A stretch of 64,000 bases of DNA from Bifidobacterium aesculapii (GTDB taxonomy: Bacteria; Actinomycetota; Actinomycetes; Actinomycetales; Bifidobacteriaceae). This document shows, in pieces, positions 6,538 through 15,589 of this stretch. The translations under genes and the position numbers were made by a program. Each line of letters starts with the position of its first letter. Position 1 is the stretch's first letter. The DNA lies in assembly GCF_001417815.1 (NCBI RefSeq), contig NZ_BCFK01000037.1, positions 1 to 64,000 of the forward strand. The letters are read 5' to 3'. The notes beneath the pieces are model-generated. The model worked only from the letters and a program-made list of their open reading frames with translations, searched no databases and had not been told where the DNA came from.

Positions 6538-9315
6538 ACTGAAGCCAAATCCATCACGGCCAACCTCACCCCGCTGCCCGACCGCGTGGGCGTGGACGGC
6601 CTCGAAGACAAGTGGCGTGCCGTCTGGGACGAGCAGGGCACCTACAAGTTCAACGACACCCGCGACCGCAAGGCCGTGTATTCCATCGACACCCCGCCGC
6701 CCACCGTCTCCGGGCACCTGCACGTCGGCCACGTGTTCTCCTACACGCACACCGACGTGATCGCGCGCTTCAAGCGCATGCAGGGCTTCGACGTGTTCTA
6801 CCCGATGGGCTGGGACGACAACGGCCTGCCGACCGAGCGCCGCGTGCAGAACTACTACGGCGTGCGCGTCGACACCTCCCTCAAGTACGATCCTGACTTC
6901 AAGCCGCCGTTCGAGGGCACCGACGGCAAGAAGATCGACGCCAAGGACCAGGTGCCGTGCTCCCGCCAGAACTTCATCGAACTGTGCGAGAAGCTCACCG
7001 CCGAGGACGAGAAGCTGTTCGAGGCGCTGTGGCGCAAGCTGGGCCTGTCGATCGACTGGTCGCAGACCTACCACACCATCGGCGAGCATCCGCGCCGCGT
7101 GGCCCAGAAGGCGTTCCTGCGCAACCTCGCGCGCGGCGAGGCCTACCAGCAGGACGCGCCGGGCCTGTGGGACGTGACCTTCCAGACCGCCGTGGCCCAG
7201 GCCGAGCTCGAATCGCGCGAGTACCCGGGCTTCTACCACAAGATCGCGTTCCGTTTCGCGGACGGCACCCCGATCTACATCGAGACCACCCGCCCCGAGC
7301 TGCTGGCCGCCTGCGGCGCGCTCATCGCGCACCCGGACGACGAGCGCTACAAGCAGTACTTCGGCCAGAAGGTGTACTCCCCGCTGTTCAAGGTGGAGGT
7401 GCCGATCCTCGCGCACCCGGCCGCCGAAATGGACAAGGGCGCCGGCATCGCCATGTGCTGCACGTTCGGCGACGTGACCGACGTCGAATGGTGGCGTGAC
7501 CTGAAGCTACCGACCCGTCCGATCATCCAGCGCAACGGCCGCATCGTCATGGACGTGCCGGACTGGATCACCGACGAGGGCGGCCGCGAGGTCTTCGGCG
7601 AAATCGAAGGCAAGACCACGTTCTCCGCCCGCAAGATCATCGTCGACAAGCTGCGCGAATCCGGCGACCTGGACGGCGAGCCGACGCCGACGAAGCGTAT
7701 GACGAACTTCTACGAGAAGGGCGACAAGCCGCTCGAGATCGTCACCTCCCGCCAGTGGTACCTGAAGAACGGCGGCACGGACGACGCGCTCAACGCCCAG
7801 CTCATCGAGCGCGGCCGCGAGCTCGAATTCCACCCGGACTTCATGCGCGTGCGCTACGAGAACTGGGTGCACGGTCTGAACGGCGACTGGCTGATCTCCC
7901 GCCAGCGCTTCTTCGGCGTGCCGTTCCCGCTGTGGTACCCGGTGAAGGAGGACGGTTCCGCCGACTACGATCACCCGATCACGCCGAGCGAGGATCGTCT
8001 GCCGATCGACCCGACCACCGACGTGCCGGAAGGCTTCGACGAGTCGCAGCGCGATGTTCCGGGAGGTTTCACCGCCGAAAAGGACATCATGGACACGTGG
8101 GCGACCTCCTCGCTCACCCCGCAGATCGTGACCCGCTGGGAGGAGCCCGGCGAGGAGAACCAGGCGCTGTTCAAGGCCACATTCCCGATGGATCTGCGCC
8201 CTCAGGGCCAGGACATCATCCGCACCTGGCTGTTCAGCTCCGTGGACCGCGCGCATCTCGAGAACAAGTGCCTGCCGTGGAAGCACACCACGCTCTCCGG
8301 CTGGATCCTCGACCCGGACCACAAGAAGATGTCGAAGTCCAAGGGCAACGTCGTCGTGCCGAACAAGCCGATCGAGCAGTTCGGCGCGGACGCGGTGCGC
8401 TACTGGGCCGCCGCCGCCCGCCTCGGCCTCGACGCCACCTATGACGAGGGCCAGATGAAGATCGGCCGTCGCCTCGCGATCAAGCTGCTCAACGCGACGA
8501 AGTTCGCGCTGGCCATCGGCCGCGAGGACGAGAACCACCACGTCTCCGCCCCGGCGGACGTGACGTGGGATCCGGCCGACGTGACCGAGCCGCTCGACCG
8601 CGCCGCCATGGCCCGCATGGCGCTCGTGGTGCGCGAGGCGACCGCCGCGCTCGACCATTACGAGCACTCGAAGGCGCTTGAGGCGATCGAGAACTACTTC
8701 TGGCAGTTCTGCGACGACTACATCGAGCTGGTGAAGAACCGCGCCTACGGCACCGCCGACGCGACCGGCCACGTGCCTTCCGAGGCCGCGGTGAAGTCCG
8801 CGCGTACCGCGCTGGGCCTGGGCCTTGACGCGTTCACCCGCCTGCTCGCGCCGTTCCTGCCGTACGCGACCGAAGAGGTGTGGAGTTGGATGCACGCCGG
8901 TTCCGGTTCCGTGCATCGTGCCGCCTGGCCGACGCCGGACGTGTACGAGGCCGCCGCGTTCAAGGTGGCGCCGGAGCTCCTCAACCATGCGGGCGAGGCG
9001 CTGGCTGCGCTGCGCGGCATCAAGTCCAAGGCGAAGGTCTCGATGAAGACGCCGATCCTGTCCGTCACGCTGGGCGTGGCCGACGACGTGCGTGAGTCGC
9101 TGGCCGGGGCGCTGGACGACATCGCCGAGGCCGGCCGCGTGGTGGGCAAGATCCAGTTCGCCGCCGCTGCCGCCGCCATCAAGGCCGCGAAGGAGACGGT
9201 GGATGCCGCCCGCGAGGCCGCGAAGGACGCCAAGGCCGAGACAGAGGCCGCCGCCGAGGTCATCGTCGAGCAGTCCGAGCTCGGCGAGCCGCCCGCCAAG
9301 AAGCCGCGCAAGTAG
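6535..9315 (+). CDS. valS: Valyl-tRNA synthetase
   Basis: A 926-residue class Ia aminoacyl-tRNA synthetase charging tRNA-Val. The ATP-binding signature is HVGH (63-66) within PPPTVSGHLHVGH, and the second signature is KMSKS (598-602). The editing insertion lies between them and the anticodon-binding domain follows. The C-terminus is an Ala/Lys/Glu-rich helix with heptad character, matching the valine enzyme's tRNA-binding arm. An upstream in-frame extension to 6439 is rejected because MTEAKSITANLTPLPDRVG is the normal start and a -10 box sits just before it. Confidence 0.96.
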   Translation: MTEAKSITANLTPLPDRVGVDGLEDKWRAVWDEQGTYKFNDTRDRKAVYSIDTPPPTVSGHLHVGHVFSYTHTDVIARFKRMQGFDVFYPMGWDDNGLPTERRVQNYYGVRVDTSLKYDPDFKPPFEGTDGKKIDAKDQVPCSRQNFIELCEKLTAEDEKLFEALWRKLGLSIDWSQTYHTIGEHPRRVAQKAFLRNLARGEAYQQDAPGLWDVTFQTAVAQAELESREYPGFYHKIAFRFADGTPIYIETTRPELLAACGALIAHPDDERYKQYFGQKVYSPLFKVEVPILAHPAAEMDKGAGIAMCCTFGDVTDVEWWRDLKLPTRPIIQRNGRIVMDVPDWITDEGGREVFGEIEGKTTFSARKIIVDKLRESGDLDGEPTPTKRMTNFYEKGDKPLEIVTSRQWYLKNGGTDDALNAQLIERGRELEFHPDFMRVRYENWVHGLNGDWLISRQRFFGVPFPLWYPVKEDGSADYDHPITPSEDRLPIDPTTDVPEGFDESQRDVPGGFTAEKDIMDTWATSSLTPQIVTRWEEPGEENQALFKATFPMDLRPQGQDIIRTWLFSSVDRAHLENKCLPWKHTTLSGWILDPDHKKMSKSKGNVVVPNKPIEQFGADAVRYWAAAARLGLDATYDEGQMKIGRRLAIKLLNATKFALAIGREDENHHVSAPADVTWDPADVTEPLDRAAMARMALVVREATAALDHYEHSKALEAIENYFWQFCDDYIELVKNRAYGTADATGHVPSEAAVKSARTALGLGLDAFTRLLAPFLPYATEEVWSWMHAGSGSVHRAAWPTPDVYEAAAFKVAPELLNHAGEALAALRGIKSKAKVSMKTPILSVTLGVADDVRESLAGALDDIAEAGRVVGKIQFAAAAAAIKAAKETVDAAREAAKDAKAETEAAAEVIVEQSELGEPPAKKPRK

Positions 9316-9322
9316 CAACCCC

Positions 9323-9416
9323 CATCCTCCCATGGTGCGGTAACACAATTTCTCCATAACCCCGGAATCATGCGGTTTTCGCCCACCGCACCATGGGGAT
9401 TTCACCGCACCATGGG
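9323..9416. repeat. Repeat C, copy 1 (94 bp)
   Basis: The first member of an exact 94-bp direct repeat; the second is at 9842-9935. Each begins near CCCATGGTGCGGTAA and ends with ACCGCACCATGGG, giving 13-bp inverted ends, plus an extra internal CACCGCACCATGGGG. An inverted, diverged third copy lies at 33023-33120. Size, inverted ends and dispersal fit a small non-autonomous element or REP-like repeat. There is no coding potential. Confidence 0.85.
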
Positions 9417-9584
9417 AATTCCACCGCGCCACACGGCATCGCAAATGCGGGGTTCCGATTGTTGAGCCGCACCTGCGGTTGTTGGACTGGAGTAATTCAG
9501 ATTCGACGATCACAGGTGCGGTTTTCTCAGATCAGGGGATCGCAAACGTCATTACGGCCCAAACCCAGAAAGAAGCAAACCCAT

Positions 9585-9758
9585 CAGCGGCGGTTTGTAC
9601 GGAAATAAAGCCACTGCTCCGTATTTTCCGCCGCTGCCGACCACTCAGCGGCGGATATTACGGAAAAGCACCCCTACCTCCGTAATATCGGTCACTAACT
9701 CCGTCTCAGGGGCGGTTTGTACGGAGCAATGGGATGTTCTCCGTACAAACCGCCGCTG
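9585..9758. repeat. Repeat D: three stem-loops at 61-bp spacing
   Basis: CAGCGGCGG-type arms start at 9585, 9646 and 9707, exactly 61 bp apart. Units 1 and 3 are near-complete palindromes, closing from CAGCGGCGGTTTGTACGGA to CCGTACAAACCGCCGCTG in unit 3. The middle unit reads GGCGGATATTACGGA with CTCCGTAATATC. The array sits between two identical copies of repeat C. No gene is seen. Confidence 0.75.
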
Positions 9759-9841
9759 GCCATGGATAAGTTGGGGACAAGCACTCCACCCCCTTCCTCC
9801 CAAAGTGCCCCTGGCAAAGTGCCTCTCCTCCATGGATGTCG

Positions 9842-9935
9842 CATCCTCCCATGGTGCGGTAACACAATTTCTCCATAACCCCGGAATCATGCGGTTTTCG
9901 CCCACCGCACCATGGGGATTTCACCGCACCATGGG
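9842..9935. repeat. Repeat C, copy 2 (94 bp)
   Basis: Identical over 94 bases to 9323-9416, offset by 519 bp. The two copies bracket repeat D, so recombination between them could delete or amplify the intervening block. Confidence 0.85.
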
Positions 9936-9973
9936 CAACGCGCCGTGGGGGGTGGGGGTGGGTGTGCATGGGG

Positions 9974-12349
9974 TTATATGCCCGGATTGATGATGAGGAA
10001 GCGGGTGGCGTCTTGTTGTGCGGAGGATGCAGACAGGATGGATTTGGCCGTTTCATCGGCCAACAATGCGCTGATGAGCGCACCGGCATCGCCGAAGGCG
10101 GTGGTGTCGACGATGAGCTGCGTGGTATCGACGGTCAGACGGGTGCCGGTGCCACCGGCCGCACCGTTCATACCGACGAACGGCGACACCTTCATCAACG
10201 CGGAATCCACGCCATCGGCATCACCGGATTCAGCCGATGCACCGCCACTCGCACCATCCGACGAACCACCACTCGTACCACCCGATGCACCATCGCTCGC
10301 ATCGCTTGACGTGCCGCCGCTCGCGCCATCCAATGCACTATCACCCGCGCCACGCGACGAACCGCCGGATGCACCACCCGATGCGCCATCGCCCGATGTA
10401 CCCGACGTGCCAGTCGTTGTTCCGGCGTCGTTTCCTTGCGCGCCGGACGCCCCAGACTTCGCCCCCGACTTCCCGCCCGTCGCGCCGGGCACGCCGCCCG
10501 CGAATTTCATCACATCGCCGGCATCCGTCTTTCCGACGTTCTCATCGATCACGGTGGTGGTCACATCGCCACTGGACGCCTGCGAGATCTTGCGCTCGGC
10601 GGCGGCCACGTGCTTGAGCCGCGTCGACTCCGCACGCGCGGACAGCGATTCGTCCGTCGCCATGCCGCGCGCGACGAACCGCCCGTACGCACCCGCAGCG
10701 TTCCCCGCACCGGACGCAGCGCCACCGTCATCTCCGGCACCCCCTGCGTCACCGGTGTCGGAACCACGCCCGACGCCCGAGTCCCCAGTGCCGGCACCGG
10801 ACACGCCACCGGCCGCACCCGCGCCATCCAGCTCGCTTGCGAAGCGCAGCAGCACCTGACGGTACGCACTGCCCGCGCCGGTGCGTTCGCGCGCTGCGGC
10901 AAGCGCGGCCATCGCGGCGTCCACCTTCGCCGTGGCACCCGCATGCGCGCCGGAACCAGCGTCCGCACCATCACCGGAACCATCACCGGCACCGCCTCCG
11001 ATGCCGAACTCGCGTGCGGTCGCCGCGTTCGCTTCGGCCACGTGCCCGACCGCGCCCGCCGACGATCCTCCGGTCAGTTCGCTCAGATGCTTCGTGTACG
11101 CGTCCGTGTACGCCATCGAATACGGGATCATCGCCTGCGACAGCTGCGTCTGCCCGTCCGCGTACGCCTCCGCGCCCGCGGTCGTCTCCTCGCCGGCGAG
11201 GCGGCGCAACGTGTCCACGAGACCGTCGGTGCCTTGCGCGCGCACCATGCGGATCACCTGTTCGAGCGCGTCGGCGGCGCCCGCATGCTGGTGCGCGGAG
11301 GCGAGCGCATCGGTGGCGTTCGCCTCGTCGAGCACGGCGGCGGCGAGCGGCGTGTCGCCGCCGAGCTCGCCTGCCGTGCCCATCAGCGCAGTCAGTTGCG
11401 TCGACGTGCCAATCGAACCGGACAGATGGTTCGTGTATGACGTGACGTATGCGGTCATGTAGGCGTTGAACGCTTTGTCGTAGTCATTCTGTTTCGCCGC
11501 GATTTCGCGAGCTGCGAGCGACCGTTCGAGGTCGCGCAATGTGGTGAGCTCGTCGAGTAGCCGCTGATGCGCACCTGCGGACCCAACGGCACCGTTCACG
11601 TTCGCATCACCCGCGGCGCCATTCGTAGCTCCCGCGCCGCCACTCGCGCCGAGCGTCCCGTCGCCCATCGCGACGGCGTCGGCGGCGAGCGCGGACGCGC
11701 CATCGACGGAAACGGCAATCACGTCGCCCATCGTGAACCGTTTCGCGGTCATGTAGCAGTCGAGCCGGTCGCCTACGCGCATCACGCGCGCGACGACCGT
11801 GTCGGAGCCGTGCGTGGTGACGATGGCGTCGTCGCCGACGCTCACGTCGCCGGCGACGTGCGTCGGCACGGTGAACGCGACGAGCATGCGCTGCGACTGC
11901 GCGGCGCGCGTCGTGCGCACGCGCGCCGCGTCGAGCGTGACATGCACGCCGACGAGGCCGCTCGCACCGGCGATCGCGTCGCGGCTCACGTCAGGCCCGT
12001 CGAGCGAGTAGGCGACGCGCACCGCGATTGGGAGACTGCGCGCGCCGGCCTGCACGGTCGCGACGGTCGCGGACGACGATTCAGACACCGCTGCCGCCGA
12101 GGAACCTTTGGATGATTGCGCCTCTCCGGAGCCGTCGGATTCGCCGGAACCGCGGCTCACCAGATACAGTCTTCCCGGGCGGCCGTCCGACGCGGCCACG
12201 GTGAGGACGTCATGCCCGGCGAGCGCGGGTATGGCGGCGCGTTGCGCCATGATCGACGTGCCGACCGCCCCAGACAGTGCGAGCGACGATGCGACGACGA
12301 CCGCGCACGCGCACGCCAACGCTCCCCGCCGATGCCCCATATCACTCAT
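9974..12349 (-). CDS. Large secreted Gly/Ala/Ser-rich protein, YhgE/Pip-like segment
   Basis: A 791-residue protein that I cannot assign confidently. An N-terminal signal or anchor segment (about 11-35) precedes a folded part at 40-235. Within it, SLPIAVRVAYSLDGPDVSRD followed by AIAGASGLVGV resembles the YLDGK...LAGKSG segment of YhgE/Pip phage-infection proteins. Alpha-helical stretches containing YMTAYVTSY and YSMAYTDAYTKHLSEL alternate with long Gly/Ser/Ala/Asp linkers, the longest about 630-720. The C-terminus lacks a membrane helix or sorting motif. The start has no clear ribosome binding site. A TACAGT hexamer nine bases upstream hints at a near-leaderless message. Cell-surface or envelope-spanning roles are possible. 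Confidence 0.75.
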   Translation of the reverse strand: MSDMGHRRGALACACAVVVASSLALSGAVGTSIMAQRAAIPALAGHDVLTVAASDGRPGRLYLVSRGSGESDGSGEAQSSKGSSAAAVSESSSATVATVQAGARSLPIAVRVAYSLDGPDVSRDAIAGASGLVGVHVTLDAARVRTTRAAQSQRMLVAFTVPTHVAGDVSVGDDAIVTTHGSDTVVARVMRVGDRLDCYMTAKRFTMGDVIAVSVDGASALAADAVAMGDGTLGASGGAGATNGAAGDANVNGAVGSAGAHQRLLDELTTLRDLERSLAAREIAAKQNDYDKAFNAYMTAYVTSYTNHLSGSIGTSTQLTALMGTAGELGGDTPLAAAVLDEANATDALASAHQHAGAADALEQVIRMVRAQGTDGLVDTLRRLAGEETTAGAEAYADGQTQLSQAMIPYSMAYTDAYTKHLSELTGGSSAGAVGHVAEANAATAREFGIGGGAGDGSGDGADAGSGAHAGATAKVDAAMAALAAARERTGAGSAYRQVLLRFASELDGAGAAGGVSGAGTGDSGVGRGSDTGDAGGAGDDGGAASGAGNAAGAYGRFVARGMATDESLSARAESTRLKHVAAAERKISQASSGDVTTTVIDENVGKTDAGDVMKFAGGVPGATGGKSGAKSGASGAQGNDAGTTTGTSGTSGDGASGGASGGSSRGAGDSALDGASGGTSSDASDGASGGTSGGSSDGASGGASAESGDADGVDSALMKVSPFVGMNGAAGGTGTRLTVDTTQLIVDTTAFGDAGALISALLADETAKSILSASSAQQDATRFLIINPGI

Positions 12350-12396
12350 ATTTCCCGTACTGTAGCCGGACTGGGCCGCACGGGAAAACGGTCATC

Positions 12397-12837
12397 TCAG
12401 GCGAAAACGTCCAGCACGCCCGGGTCTCCGCCGCGTTCGGCGATGCGCTGGTGACGTTTCTTCGCTTCGGTGACGACGAATTCGCGGTACATTTCGGCGA
12501 TGTCCGGATCGAGGCCCGCAGCCACGGCGATGCGGTGGAGCCGTTCGATCTGGTAGTCCTCGCGCTTGTAGTCCGCGGGGGCGAATCCGGCGCGCGCCTT
12601 GAGGACGCCCACTTGCGTGGTGTATTTGAACCGTTCGGCGAGGAGGGAGACGATGGCGGTGTCCACGTTGTCGATGGACTGGCGCAGCGCCTTGATCTTC
12701 GCCACGGTTTCCGCGGTTTCGGGATTTTCCGCCGCCTTGGCGGAATCGATGACGGTGGCGTGTTCGCCGGGATTGCGGGTGACGGTGGCGCTCAGCCAGT
12801 CGCCCTGTTCGTCGTCCGTATGCGTCGTTTCACTCAT
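12397..12837 (-). CDS. Chorismate mutase, AroQ class
   Basis: A 146-residue enzyme converting chorismate to prephenate on the route to phenylalanine and tyrosine. The all-helical AroQ fold is visible from about residue 47: IKALRQSIDNVDTAIVSLL, then AERFKYTTQVGVLKA, YKREDYQIERL and the final VVTEAKKRHQRI, with the conserved Arg, Lys and Glu residues in place. The first 45 residues are polar and probably disordered. It lies beside a class IV aminotransferase that may also handle chorismate-derived material. The ATG follows AGGGTAGCTCCT. Confidence 0.9.
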   Translation of the reverse strand: MSETTHTDDEQGDWLSATVTRNPGEHATVIDSAKAAENPETAETVAKIKALRQSIDNVDTAIVSLLAERFKYTTQVGVLKARAGFAPADYKREDYQIERLHRIAVAAGLDPDIAEMYREFVVTEAKKRHQRIAERGGDPGVLDVFA

Positions 12838-12940
12838 AGGAGCTACCCTACCCCACCGGGTCGCTCCGCGACAGGCGTCGGTCCGGGTTTGTCACGGTTT
12901 AATCCCGGCTGTTCACGGATCGGGAGCGAACCGTAACGGA

Positions 12941-13912
12941 TCAGGAGCGACGCTCGGGGCCGATGGCGAGGGCGTCGTCGTGGGTGCGGCCGATGTGGAT
13001 CGCCTCGTTGATGGCGGCGATCTCGTCGGCGGAATAGTCGAGCGCACGCCCGTCGATCTGGCTCACGGGGATGACCCATCCGCCGTGCGTCATGTACAGG
13101 CGGTCGGCTTCGCGCAGTTCGGCGATCGGCAGCTTGCGGTAGGCGATGGCCTTGCCTTCCTGCCGTGCCCATGCGAACAGTTCGCGCTGCGAGGTGCCGT
13201 TGAGGATGCCGATCGACGGGTCGGGCGTGACGAACGTGTCGCCGTACCGGGCCACGATCGAGGAGTTCGGGCATTCGAGCGTGTAGCCGTCCTCGGTGTA
13301 GAGCACCGCGTCGCCGACGCCGCGCCGCGCGCACTCACGATGCACGGCGCAGTTGAACGCGTAGCTCAGCGTCTTCGCGCCGTTGAGCAGCCAGGGCGCG
13401 CGAGCGGTGATGTCGGACGGGTAGCCGCGCGTCATCGAGGCCATGGTGATCGGATCGGTCTCATGCAGCGAACCTTTGGCGTCGAGGAAGATGAACACGG
13501 TGGGCGTATGGTCGGAGGCCTTGCCCACGCCGGTTTCCGGATCGAGGCCGCGCGAGACGATGATGCGCAGCAGCGGGCCGGGTTCCGGGTCGTCGTAGGC
13601 GTCGATGACCTGCTCGACGGCCCGCGTGAACGCTTCGATGTTCGGCTTGGGCATATCCATCAGAGCGGCGGAATGCGCAAGGCGGCGCAGATGGTTCTCC
13701 AACGAGATCGGGTAGCCCTTCCACACGGTGGTCGCCTCGAAGATGCCGTCGCCGCGCAGCACACTCAGGTCGAACGCGTTGATGGCGGCCGTCGAGGGGT
13801 CGACGAACGTGACGAGCCCGGCGCCATACGCCCTCCCGGCGCCCACGGCGCCCCCGTCATTTCCGCCGAACAGGGCCTTGCCGTTGCCCATTGCCAACAC
13901 GATAGACCTCAT
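12941..13912 (-). CDS. Class IV PLP aminotransferase (aminodeoxychorismate lyase-like)
   Basis: A 323-residue fold-type IV PLP enzyme. Expected marks are RGDGIFEAT (53-61), the PLP lysine Lys180 in NGAKTLSYAFN, and the ECPNSSIV phosphate-binding turn. The family includes aminodeoxychorismate lyase (PabC, folate synthesis), branched-chain aminotransferase and D-amino-acid aminotransferase. The proximity to chorismate mutase favours a PabC-like role, but the substrate is not proven by sequence. The ATG at 13912 is supported by GAGAGG seven to eight bases upstream. A second ATG at 13891 is possible. Confidence 0.85.
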   Translation of the reverse strand: MRSIVLAMGNGKALFGGNDGGAVGAGRAYGAGLVTFVDPSTAAINAFDLSVLRGDGIFEATTVWKGYPISLENHLRRLAHSAALMDMPKPNIEAFTRAVEQVIDAYDDPEPGPLLRIIVSRGLDPETGVGKASDHTPTVFIFLDAKGSLHETDPITMASMTRGYPSDITARAPWLLNGAKTLSYAFNCAVHRECARRGVGDAVLYTEDGYTLECPNSSIVARYGDTFVTPDPSIGILNGTSQRELFAWARQEGKAIAYRKLPIAELREADRLYMTHGGWVIPVSQIDGRALDYSADEIAAINEAIHIGRTHDDALAIGPERRS

Positions 13913-13972
13913 CTATGCACCCTCTCTGCACGTACCTACTCCTACCGTGCCACAATCACGGTAGACACGCAT

Positions 13973-13988
13973 TGTTTCATGTGAAACA
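13973..13988. promoter_or_regulatory. parS-like ParB/Spo0J site
   Basis: TGTTTCATGTGAAACA matches the common bacterial parS sequence TGTTTCACGTGAAACA at 15 of 16 positions. It lies in the non-coding gap upstream of the aminotransferase gene. ParB binding here would nucleate a partition complex. A palindromic operator for another regulator is the alternative. Confidence 0.65.
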
Positions 13989-14245
13989 CGTAACGTCTCG
14001 CTGCCACAACGTAACCGTCACAACACCTACGCGCCTCTCCCGCGTGACCGTATGACGGCCGGACCGTCACAACAGTCACTGTAACGCTGCACGGAGGACG
14101 AATCGCGACAGGAGTCGTTGCCGGCCTGAAATCATCGCATGTTCACGACGGCATTATTCGCCCCTACCGTCACGAACCGTACGCCGAAACGGGATCGGGG
14201 CAGGACAGGACAGTGCCGACGGGTGCCGACATACGACGACACAAA

Positions 14246-14276
14246 GGGGTGGTTCCGGATCTTCAAGAACCACCCC
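14246..14276 (-). terminator. Terminator of the LivK-type gene
   Basis: GGGGTGGTT and AACCACCCC form the stem. On the minus strand it is followed by TTTGTG, placing it downstream of the binding-protein gene ending at 14318. Confidence 0.75.
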
Positions 14277-14317
14277 GCATTCGTCGCTCACGGCTTGCCG
14301 CCATGATCGGCATCCGC

Positions 14318-15589
14318 TCACGCCTTGGGCACGGAACCTTCCTGCGCGTGGTCGAACACCGGCTTGTTGTCCGCATCGAACTTGTAGATGCCGATCGAGG
14401 CGGTGGACGGGTCGTGCGCGTCGTTGAACGGTCCGATGCTCGCCTTGCCCTGGTACTGGATGTCCTTGCCGTCCTTCAGCAGGGCGAGGCACGCCTTGTA
14501 CGAATCGCACTTCTCGCCACCGTCCGTGCCGGAGACCGCCGGCAGGTTCTTCGCCACGGTCTCGCCGTCGGCGCTGCCGCCCTTCTGTGCGGCGAGCGCG
14601 GCGAGCATCACCGCGTCATACGTTTCGGCCGCGTAGGTGAAGTCCTTCACCTTCGGGTCGACGGCCTTGATCTGCTTCTGGTAGTCGTCGGTCGGGTGGG
14701 CGCCGGGGATGGTGCCGACCGTGCCCTCGAGGAGTCCCGCGTCGAAATCGGCGGAATGGTCGACGGTGTTGCCGTCGGTCATGTACAGCTTGTGCGTGTC
14801 GATGCCGGCGGTCTTCAGCGCCTTGACGAGCGAGACGGTCTGGTCGAACGCGATGACGAGCACGGCGTCCGGGCTGGTGGCCTTCACGGCCGTGGCGATC
14901 GAGGCGAAGTTCGTTTCGGTCGGGTCGAAGGTGTCCTTCTCGCCGTAGACGACGTTCACGCCGGCGTCCTCGACGGTCTTGACGACGACGTCACGCAGCG
15001 ACGTGCCGTACTCGTCGTTGAATACCGTGATGGCGAGGTTCTTGACGCCCGCCTGGGCGATGACCTGGCCGAGCACCGCGCCCTGCACGGTGTCCGGCGG
15101 AATCGTGCGGAAGAACTTGTCGTCGAGACCGCTGAACGCGGTGGATGTGGCGCCGTTGGAGATCATCGGCACGCCGGCCGCGGTGACCTGCTTGTAGCTG
15201 TTCTTGACGACGGAGCTGGACGGCGGGCCGACCACGACGGACGGATTCTTGCTCAGGACGGATTGCGCGGCGGCCGTGTTCTGGTCGGCGTGATCCGCGT
15301 CGGAGGTGTCCGCGGTGACGCTGGACGCGTCCTTGCCGAGCACGCCTCCGGCCGCGTTGATGTCTTCGACGGCGAGTTTCAGCGCCGCCACGTTGGACGG
15401 TCCGATGTAGGCCATCGAACCGGTGGTCGGGAACAAGCCCGCGGCCACGAACGTGTCCTGCTTGCCGCCGGAATCCGCGACGGAATCACCGCTCGCACCG
15501 TTCGACGCCGAGCCGCAGCCCGCCAACGCCATCGACGCCGCGGCCACCATCGCGGTCAGGATCATTGCCGTTGATCGTGTCTTCCTCAT
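14318..15589 (-). CDS. Branched-chain amino acid-type binding lipoprotein
   Basis: A 423-residue periplasmic-binding-fold lipoprotein of the LivK/ANF-receptor family. The signal peptide ends in the lipobox LAGC with Cys25 as lipid anchor, then a Ser/Gly/Asp linker. Family features are VAAGLFPTTGSMAYIGPSN, ALKLAVEDINAAGG, and SVVVGPPSSSVVKNSYKQV. No LivHMGF permease or ATPase genes lie within the window, so the substrate is unassigned. The ATG at 15589, with GAGAGGAACG upstream, is chosen over a 77-residue longer frame because it gives the canonical signal peptide. Confidence 0.9.
   Translation of the reverse strand: MRKTRSTAMILTAMVAAASMALAGCGSASNGASGDSVADSGGKQDTFVAAGLFPTTGSMAYIGPSNVAALKLAVEDINAAGGVLGKDASSVTADTSDADHADQNTAAAQSVLSKNPSVVVGPPSSSVVKNSYKQVTAAGVPMISNGATSTAFSGLDDKFFRTIPPDTVQGAVLGQVIAQAGVKNLAITVFNDEYGTSLRDVVVKTVEDAGVNVVYGEKDTFDPTETNFASIATAVKATSPDAVLVIAFDQTVSLVKALKTAGIDTHKLYMTDGNTVDHSADFDAGLLEGTVGTIPGAHPTDDYQKQIKAVDPKVKDFTYAAETYDAVMLAALAAQKGGSADGETVAKNLPAVSGTDGGEKCDSYKACLALLKDGKDIQYQGKASIGPFNDAHDPSTASIGIYKFDADNKPVFDHAQEGSVPKA

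Noticed and set aside
13990..14110. GlnR boxes (repeated GTAAC words)
   Set aside because: GTAAC occurs several times, but spacing and GAAAC partners do not follow the GlnR consensus, and the neighbouring genes are not classical nitrogen genes.
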